DNA from: Cytidiella melzeri
Lineage: Eukaryota > Basidiomycota > Agaricomycetes > Polyporales > Irpicaceae
Assembly: GCA_022592445.1 (NCBI GenBank)
Contig: JABYQR010000503.1
Coordinates: forward strand, 1-25,953
Direction of reading: 5' to 3'
Length of the DNA stretch: 25,953 nt
Under the pieces are notes generated by a model, which searched no databases, was not told where the DNA came from, and was given only the letters and a program-made list of their open reading frames with translations. Shown here one piece after another: positions 19,001-25,953 of the stretch. A program made the translations under genes and the position numbers. Position 1 is the first letter of the stretch, and every line of letters begins with the position of its first letter.

Positions 19001-20399
19001 GGCTGCCAAGTCAGCAAATTCAGCTGGCACGAACGGTACAGACGAAATTGGGAAAGAACCTGTGATGTCCGTGCCGCATGAACCGCCGGAAGATTCGTTG
19101 AAGGGTTCAGACTCTGTCATGTCGGTTGACAGTCTACCGATGACCATTCCTAACGGCAGTGAGAGTGTCGCGCAGATAGATGCCATCACAGAAGTCACCA
19201 GTGAAACCCCTGTCCAACCAACCCCCGCTGCTCCCTCTCCTGTGCCACCGCCGAAAGTCAAGCTGTCGCTGAAAGATTTCGCGATGCGGAAGAAGAAGAA
19301 GAGGGAAGAGGAGCAGGCGGCTGCGTCTCCTGTGGTTCAGACTGTGCAGCTTAATGCTGAAGTCGCCGCCAGTGTGGATTATGTGCCGCATGCATCTATG
19401 CCACTCACGCATTCAGATACGCCGCGTTCGCCATCACCGACCTCGGAGGCTGCGCTACCTGTACACTCGCCAGTCCCTCCACCGGTGGCATTCCCGGATA
19501 TAACGCTCAAGACGGCAGCCGTAGAGCAAGCTACAGTACCACCTTTGGATACACTGACAAAGCCTGACGTAGAGGCACCCCCTCGGGAGACTCGGCAGAA
19601 TGGGGAACAATCACATGTCGACAAGTCCTTGCTCAACGGTGAGGTTCAGGATTCGGGAAACCAGCCTACAGTTACTGAGAAGATGGACGTGGATGGGCCC
19701 GAAGTTGACGGTATGACGCTCGAAGCCAAGCTCGAGCTTTCTGAGTCTCGATTGCCTGTAACGGGTGTCTTCCCTGTTGTCGGGGACAAATGTCCCCCAC
19801 AGCCACGCTCACCTGCCCCTGCACCCGCACGACGGATGGATTACCCCCTGCTATCAACAGAGTACGCTAGGAAGGAAAATCATGAGCCCTACCATCTACC
19901 AGATCGGCCCTCCATGGGCCCTCCTCGTACACACCAGCCGCTAGCACGGCAAATCTCTCAAGAAGACGGCGAGATATTCAGCCCACCTCCTCTCAAACCC
20001 GTCCCCTTGGCTCCCCGCTCTCATACTCCTCCTACTCATCCCCGCTCTTTCCACCATTCTGGTAACACCTCGCCAGCCCGGGGACCTCCGTCAGCTGCAC
20101 CTCGTCGACCACTGCAGCCATCGTCGTATCGTCCACAGCTGCAGTGTGTGCAAAACTCGAGGCCGTTGCCGAGTGGACCTCGTGCGTTGAGGGGTGTAGG
20201 AAACGGAAACGGCGGACCTCCTTATTCGAATTCGTCTTCCTCCTCTTCGTATTCTTCTCCCAGTCGTTCGGAAGGTCCGCACATGGCCCCACGAGGACCT
20301 TCGGCAGACCGTGAGCGAGACCGGGACCGTGCAGACTGGGACCGCTTCGGTCGAGTGGGATCGTGGAATCGCAGTCGGGGTGGAGGGTGGACGCGGTAG
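16033..20399 (+). CDS. SET3: Set3-like PHD and SET domain protein, four exons (1395 aa)
   Basis: Exons 16033-17480, 17546-18111, 18171-18470 and 18526-20399; introns of 65, 59 and 55 nt, phases consistent. The in-frame opening to 15898 has no ATG, so 16033 (MRSDAQEAALGLLG) is the start. A PHD finger lies at residues 91-133 (Cys91, 93, 105, 108, His113, Cys116, 130, 133). A divergent SET domain (about 340-465) has RFVRSGCKPNAVLRP and FGVFAVRDLKAHEEV; the usual NHSC-PN reads RSGC-PN and the late catalytic Tyr motif reads GWEWDD. This is the pattern of the Set3/MLL5 (KMT2E) branch, generally regarded as lacking methyltransferase activity. A Cys cluster (TCACGSRAKDC) follows. The long Pro/Ser-rich tail contains KLSLKDFAMRKKKKREEE (near 1016) and an Arg/Asp/Gly-rich end. 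In yeast, Set3 scaffolds the Set3C histone deacetylase complex and its PHD reads H3K4 methylation. A nuclear role here is inferred. Confidence 0.92.
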
Positions 20400-20815
20400 T
20401 GGTGACTGGTCGCGGTTGTGCTTGTGTCGTGGGTATTTTATGTGCGCTGCAAGTGAGTAGCATGACGCTTCGATGGGCTTTGATATCACTCCCTCCCCCC
20501 CCCTCCTCTTGGGCGTTCGTTTTTTATATCATTATTCATGCTTTGCTTTCCTCCTTTGTACGAATGTTCGGTTTTTCTTTTCGTCAATATTCCCATATGC
20601 TCGTTATAATCGCTTTTTTTTCTGGATACAGGGCTCCGAGTGCTATGTGATCGAAACTGCTTCTCGATGAATCAGCGCATAGATATGTAGGTTTTTTTAG
20701 GTACAGAGTAACAATGTATGAACTTGAACGAGATTGATGGATGGTTCTGCTAAACGTCTTTAATTACGGAAAGTCAGCGTGAGTTATAGATGAAACGACG
20801 GAGAACTGGCCACAT
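20400..20815. other. 3' UTR and intergenic DNA after the Set3-like gene
   Basis: The stretch is T-rich on the plus strand (20515-20625), as expected for a fungal 3' UTR/terminator region. It holds no open frame with a recognisable motif. It probably contains the poly(A) site of the Set3-like gene and the distal promoter of SOD2. Confidence 0.5.
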
Positions 20816-20880
20816 CACGTGCGAGTTGACGTCAACTTGCCGATGAAAGCCGAAGTGTCGTCCACGTCGCGTTATATAGA
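20816..20880 (+). promoter_or_regulatory. SOD2 promoter: CACGTG, CRE-type palindrome and TATA box
   Basis: CACGTG lies at 20816-20821. A perfect 12-bp palindrome GTTGACGTCAAC lies at 20825-20836 and contains TGACGTCA, the CRE/ATF bZIP site. TATATA follows at 20873-20878, about 77 bp before the ATG. ATF/CREB-type bZIP factors (Atf1 class) drive stress genes in fungi, which would suit a superoxide dismutase. Actual binding is inferred. Confidence 0.6.
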
Positions 20881-20954
20881 GGAGCTGGCTATCGACAAGA
20901 TTACATAGTACATCTTCCAACTTCAACTTCTAACTACCCACTTGCTACGAAACT

Positions 20955-22039
20955 ATGTTCAACATTGTTCGAAACGTCGTCGTCGCCAGACCTCGTCTCG
21001 CCTCCTCTTTCGCTCGCCGCGCCTCTGCTTCGATCCACACACTTCCCTCACTCGATTATCCCTACGATGTACGTTTTTTCTTTCTTTTCATTTCTTTTCA
21101 AACCAACGAGAGAAAACGTCTCTCATCTTCCAACTCGTACAAAACAGGCACTAGAGCCGCACATCTCTGGTCAAATCATGGAACTTCATCACGCGAAGCA
21201 CCACCAGACGTATGTGAATGGTTTGAACACTGCCGAGGAGGCGTATGCCAAAGCTTCGAGTCCAAAGGAGCAAATCAAATTGCAGGCTGCGTTGAAGTTC
21301 AACGGTGGAGGTGTGTCTCGTCTCGTCTTGTCTCTCTCTCTCTCCAAAAAAAAACAAAAATATGAGGATTACCAGCTGACACGGGCGGTATCGACGTGCG
21401 TGTAGGACATATCAACCATACTTTGTTTTGGAAGAACCTTGCGCCTGCGTCTCACGGAGGTGGCGAATTATCCGCTGGGCCTCTGAAAGAGGCTCTCGAG
21501 CGTGATTTCGGGTCTGTCGAAGGTCCGTTTTTTGTCTGTCTGTCTGTCTGTCTCTTGTAGTTACGTTGCTCACGCCGATTTTACACTATTCGCCCCCCTA
21601 CCTCGTTCAAAGAGTTCAAGTCTAAAATGAACACTGCCACGGCAGCTATTCAGGGTTCTGGATGGGGTTGGCTGGGATACAACCCGAACACGAAGAAGCT
21701 TGAGATTGTCACTACAGCCAATCAAGATCCTCTCCTCAGTTCGTCCCGTTTTTGGTTTTTGGTTTCCTCTTTGACTATGGAGTCCTGACAGCGTTTTCTT
21801 GTTTTTCCACACACAGCCCACACGCCTATCATTGGTATTGACATCTGGGAGCACGCGTTCTACCTCCAATACAAGAACGTCAAGCCTGACGTACGCGTCT
21901 TTTATTCACGTTCTTTGTTTTTTCTTGTACTTTTTTTGCAAACCGCTGATCTTCATGATTTTCACAGTACCTCAAAGCGATCTGGAATGTCATCAACTTC
22001 AAAGAGGCAGAGAAGCGTTTCGTCGAGGCTACTCAGTAG
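20955..22039 (+). CDS. SOD2: Mitochondrial Mn superoxide dismutase, six exons (221 aa)
   Basis: Exons 20955-21068, 21148-21310, 21406-21522, 21613-21738, 21817-21890 and 21968-22039; GT-AG introns of 77-95 nt, all phases fit. Residues 1 to about 27 ([20 protein letters not shown]...) are rich in Arg, Ala and Ser without acidic residues, as in a mitochondrial targeting peptide; the mature protein likely starts near [12 protein letters not shown]. By alignment to known Mn-SODs the metal ligands are His52, His97, Asp182 and His186, within [20 protein letters not shown] and the signature DIWEHAFY. Gln145 before GSGWGWLGY marks the Mn- rather than Fe-type. The end [13 protein letters not shown] is classical. 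It converts superoxide to hydrogen peroxide and oxygen in the mitochondrial matrix. Length is normal for a precursor. The upstream TATA and CRE-type site fit stress control. Confidence 0.97.
21534..21553 (+). repeat. (GTCT)5 microsatellite in SOD2 intron 3
   Basis: Five perfect GTCT units lie within the 90-nt intron 21523-21612. Length variation here would not change the protein but could serve as a strain marker. Confidence 0.9.
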
Positions 22040-23090
22040 GTTCGGTTGAACGTTGTTATTGTACACCGTTACACCAAGTCGTTGGATTTTGCGTATGGAA
22101 TGTTTTCCTGCTTTGTCCACTTCTTCCTGGCCTCTGCGTGTCGTTGAAGCTTATACTACATACTACATGACACAAGTGTGCCTTGAACTAGGTGCGTGTA
22201 CGCTGAAATGCTGGATTTCTTCGCAGGTTTACATTCTCGGATGATGTTACGCTGCTCTACGATAGTGCATGAACCTCTACTGTACGTACATCTACAGTGC
22301 CTACAGGGATGCTTTTGTTGGCAGATGCAGGACAGTTTTGACGAGACGCTGGATGTAGGGATGCAGGAGAGGGCCGGACAGCTATTGCGCCCTTGTGTAG
22401 AAGCTCACCGGTCACCCTCGAGCACAGCAATAACTGCGTGTACTTTTCGATTCACCTTAAAGCAGCCGTCCCTTTAACGCTTCGTCGTAGCAAAACTGAT
22501 TTATAGTCGTCGCATACGGACATTGAGTTTGAAGATTGGAAACTATTCCACTCAAATTCTATTCGATTGTTCACGGTCCAAGCTGCTTTTTTTTTTGCAA
22601 TGTTGATCATGTAGTCCTTGCCTTGCGCGTCTTGACGGTTGACATCAGCCCACAGTCTCTCAGCTTGCAAGGATTTATTCACGCTCGAGTAGGAGATCTC
22701 CGTGGTTCACGGTGCTGAAGGTTGTCCAGTATGTGCATCACGGTCAATCGTGTTCTCGACTCTGATTCGAAACGAAAGGTCGAAAGTACCAGATCATGTC
22801 CCAGCGACAGCGACGGCACCTATGAGGACTCGTGTACAAATCGTGGCCGTCGCATCCTACAGTGGTCAGTCTCGCAGGTCGTGCCAGTTGTTGACCAGCT
22901 GCCAGAGGACGATGGCGACTACCACGTTGTCTACAACTTTGCCGAATGCGTTGCATGGCGACCCTTGGGAGGTTATGCTCTTGTACAGCAACAGTGACGA
23001 ACTCTCCAAGCTGACATTGTACCCCCATCACCCCATGACTCACAGATCATCCATTCCATACCTTCTGCCGCCCTCGCACCGCTACCGAAG
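22040..23090. other. Intergenic region between SOD2 and the carboxypeptidase gene
   Basis: The left part should hold the SOD2 3' UTR. Open frames exist on both strands, the most protein-like being 22722-22997 plus (RVLDSDSKRKVESTR and EDDGDYHVVYNFAEC). They overlap each other, have no recognisable domain and no intron signals that extend them. No tRNA or repeat was noticed. I leave the region without a gene call. Confidence 0.5.
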
Positions 23091-23097
23091 CCATTGT

Positions 23098-23105
23098 TAT
23101 ATAAA
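23098..23105 (+). promoter_or_regulatory. TATA box of the carboxypeptidase gene
   Basis: TATATAAA lies 59 bp before the ATG at 23164. The DNA between it and the start is C/T-rich (ctcttgctctctccctag), as is usual around fungal transcription starts. Confidence 0.7.
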
Positions 23106-23163
23106 GTACAACACCTCGCAGCCTTCTCGCAGCACCGTGACCCTCTTGCTCTCTCCCTAGCCC

Positions 23164-25953
23164 ATGCTTCAATCTCTGGCAGCTCTAGCGGTCTGTGCTA
23201 CCGCGCTCGTCCAAGGCCAGTCCGTTGGAAGTTTCCCTCACAGCTACCCAGGAGAGCCTAGCGGTGATTTCAGTCCCGAATGGCAGAACTGTACGTTTGA
23301 CGCGGTCCTCCTGAGCTTGACGTGCCTCACGCCACCCTGCGCCGTTGCTCTCCAGACTTTCAAGTTACAGACCCGCTCCCGAACATTTCCTTCCCTCTGG
23401 GACGCAACTGGGCAGGCAACATCCCAGTGGGAAGACCGGACCATCCCAACGACACGCTTTTCTTCTGGGCGTTTGAGAAAGAGAACGGGTCCTTGACGTC
23501 CAACTCGAGCGAGGATCCATGGGGAATATGGCTAAACGGAGGGTACGTTTCTTTTTTTCCTCTTCTCCGTTTTTTTCAGTGTCGTCGCCAACATTTCGAC
23601 ACGCGTAGACCGGGCTCGTCGAGCATGTTAGGGCTATTCTTCGAGGTGCGACGCCCGCCGGTCTTGCTTTGCGTTTCGGCGCGTGTTTTTTGTTTTTTGA
23701 CGTTTTGCGTAGAACGGTCCGCTGCACGTCGCAGATGACTACTCGTTGTTCTCAAACAACAACAGCTGGGACAAACTCGCGGATTACATATGGATTGACC
23801 AGCCTGTGTAAGTTTGCCTTTTTTTTTTTCAACTCCACATGTTCTCATAATGTCTTTCCAGAGGTGTTGGATTCGGCACTGTAGATAAGAACAGCTTTGG
23901 TATGCTCCTCTTTGTTTCCATGCATCCGCGTTTACTAATAGCCTTTGTGCAGTGCCTGACGAAGATCAGATGGGCATCGACTTTGTGCGCCCGCATCTCA
24001 TACCTTTCCGTCATCTCCTCACTCGTCTTTGTTGATAGTTTGGTTTTCTCGCCAACCTAGTCAAGGTTTTTCCCGGCCTCAAGACACGCCCGTTGCATCT
24101 CACAGGAGAGAGTTACGCCGGGACATACATCGTGCGTCGCTTTTCACTCGCCTTTGTCCGTCTGAATTGACTATTCACCGATTCAAAGCCGTACATCACG
24201 AAAACTTACTTTGGACTGACTGATCCACCCGTCAACCTCACCAAAATTGCTATAGGAGACGGCACGATTGGAAGCGGTATCGTCTTTGAAATCCTTCCCA
24301 CAGTAAGTGCATCTCGTCCTTCTTTCCCTTAAAGCGTACTCATTACCAAGTGCAGTTGACGGTCATCGAGACGTACCCTCAGCTCATCGGGTATGACCCG
24401 GACGTCTACAACTATTTCAAAACGCAGTACGTCCCTCTCTCTTCTCCTCTTCTCAAGTCAGCAGTAAATGTAAATCTCACACGAAAATCAACAGAAATCA
24501 CCTGTGCGGCTTCGACCTCAACCTCACCTACCCCCAAACCGGCAAGTTCCCCACTCTCAACCTCACCGTCGAACCCGGAATCGAAGTCGCCGCCCGCTAC
24601 CGATCGGACATGCAAAGAAGGCTCAAGATGAACGTCGTTTCGGAATCTCTCAAGGCGGGTTTGTTCGCTCGCCACGACGACGAGTCGAATGACTCGGATG
24701 AAAGGGAAATGAGGAGGAAGGCAAAGAGGGATAGCTGGAAACTTGAGAAGAAAAGAGACTTGTCTGCGCTCCCGAACGGGACGGTCGATACATGGTACGG
24801 GTGTGACCTGTACGACGAGATGATCGATTACGCGTTGAACTTTAGTATCCCGTGGAGTACGCCCGCCCTTTTTTTTGTCCTTTGCTGGTTTTGGTGAATC
24901 TGACTTGTGTGTTGTTGTTAGAGGGGAACACGTTTGATGGGTTTGACGTACGTACCACTCCTATCCCGCATCGTTAAACGTCGACCTTAGTTTAGGACGT
25001 TGTTTAGGTATACAACATCCCGGATGCTTTGGACCCTGAGGCGCCAATGGACGCCAGTGTGTTCTTGAATGGTGATCATCGTTAATTATTCTTCACTTGG
25101 CTCTTGTGTGTAACGTTGCTGACGATGTGTTGTATGGATGAGATAACCGCACGAGAACGGCGATACACGCTCCGACTTCCAAGGATTGGGAATCGAGTAT
25201 CAATTACATGTTCAGCGGGCCAGGTGGTCAAGATCCGAGTACGTCGTTTACTGTTTTCTCTCTCTCTCTCAAGTGTGTCTTTGACGTTTCATCGTGGATT
25301 TTAGGTGTCGAGTACGCACATGATTTTTTTTGCTCGTTGAGCATACCAGTCTTGACTTTTTTTTTCTGGGTAGACCAATGGCATTTTTGGATGATCTCGC
25401 TGCGAACGCAACCAAACATGGCGTCGGGATCGTCGTCTACTCTGGAAACGACGATTCTCTCGTCTCGCACGCTGGTACCCAAGGTTCGCCACGCTCTCTC
25501 TCCTACTCAATTTCTTCCGCTGATCTTTGCTCCGTGCAGTTGTCATCCAGGTACCTCCAATAACTTTCTCAAGCTCAAACTCAGGCTGGCACTCACCTTT
25601 TTTTTTGTTGTTTGCAGAACACGACGTTTGGCGGTATCCAAGGGTTCACACGTCCGCCTTCTACACCGTGGTTCGACGACACTGGCTCGTTCGCGGGGAT
25701 CGTCCACCAAGAACGTAACTGGACGTAGTCCTCATCAAAGGCGCAGGACATCTCATACCTCAGCAACAGCCTGAGCGAGTACGTTACGTCTCCTCCTCCC
25801 CCATTCCAAATTACAATACTTCATCCATCTAACACATTTCCTCCTCCCCCTCCTTTTTTTTTTTTTTTTTGTTTTTGTTTTAGGTGTTTGTCGTCCTCTG
25901 CAAATTCATTCTCGGCTCGAACCAAACCGGGCTGTCCTCACCACCACCCACCA
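23164..25953 (+). CDS. Secreted serine carboxypeptidase (peptidase S10), 18 exons seen, frameshifted near the end and cut by the window edge
   Basis: Exons: 23164-23290, 23356-23542, 23609-23645, 23713-23807, 23862-23899, 23953-23984, 24039-24131, 24189-24302, 24356-24426, 24495-24856, 24922-24947, 25008-25071, 25143-25238, 25305-25311 (7 nt), 25374-25483, 25540-25550 (11 nt), 25618-25778, 25884 onward. Introns of 53-105 nt are GT-AG and keep phase through exon 16. A signal peptide (MLQSLAALAVCATALVQG) starts the protein. S10 landmarks: LNGGPGSSS (oxyanion region, 102-110), nucleophile Ser197 in GESYAGTY, and Asp477 in YSGNDDSL. The His motif GAGHLIPQQQPE is encoded at about 25740-25775 but in a shifted frame, because one base is missing near 25726 and makes a TAG at 25726-25728 (526 codons). 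Residues about 290-340 form a charged insert with dibasic sites. S10 enzymes remove C-terminal amino acids at acidic pH, in the vacuole or outside the cell. The stop is a real lesion or a sequencing error. Confidence 0.94.

Noticed and set aside
18593..19261. 222-codon open frame on the minus strand opposite the Set3-like gene
   Set aside because: It lies wholly inside exon 4 of the Set3-like gene, is rich in Gly, Ser and Thr as an antisense reading of Pro/Ser-rich codons would be, and has no motif.
21570..21869. Minus-strand frame over SOD2
   Set aside because: It is antisense to well-supported SOD2 exons 4-5 and their introns.
22702..23160. Overlapping open frames before the carboxypeptidase gene (22702-23160 plus, 22722-22997 plus, 22744-23043 minus)
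   Set aside because: They overlap each other and the promoter/TATA region of the next gene, have no recognisable domain and no extending introns.

Overview
This looks like nuclear DNA from a filamentous basidiomycete, probably a mushroom-forming Agaricomycete. The genes are broken up by many short GT-AG introns of about 50-120 nt with CTAAC/CTGAC-type branch sites. The recognisable proteins are fungal (a Set3-type PHD/SET protein, a Rho2-type GTPase, a mitochondrial Mn superoxide dismutase, an S10 serine carboxypeptidase), and the retrotransposons are decayed Ty3/gypsy elements. The organism call is an inference from gene structure and protein character; no database was searched.

The left part (1 to about 11,300) is repeat and transposon territory. 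A 143-bp tandem array (1-1155) is followed by an AT-rich stretch without a gene. Next come a minus-strand Ty3 element (1899-7297: LTR, gag, protease, RT/RNase H, truncated integrase), a plus-strand Ty3 pol fragment (7298-9890) interrupted by an LTR-bearing insertion (8361-9065), and a third, protease-bearing fragment (9891-10570). Low-complexity DNA built of short direct repeats closes this part (10680-11235). All three elements are dead: they carry frameshifts, stops that mostly look like C-to-T changes, and in two cases an Asp-to-Asn change at a catalytic site.

The middle (11,300-13,420) is sparse. It holds one candidate three-exon gene of unknown function on the minus strand (11858-12477) and otherwise DNA in which I see no gene.

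The right part (13,422-25,953) is gene-dense and conserved: a nine-exon Rho2-like GTPase (minus), an unclear stretch, then three plus-strand genes in a row: the Set3-like gene (4 exons, 1395 aa), SOD2 (6 exons, 221 aa) and a secreted serine carboxypeptidase (18 exons seen, running off the right edge). I rebuilt these gene models by hand, and every junction keeps the reading phase except one site in the carboxypeptidase, where one base is missing and a stop appears just before the catalytic His.

The genes do not form an obvious pathway. The most unusual features are two 7-nt microexons (one in the GTPase switch I region, one in the carboxypeptidase), the carboxypeptidase frameshift, the 143-bp two-subtype array, and the nested, mutated retroelements. 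I did not find a convincing undescribed multi-gene system.
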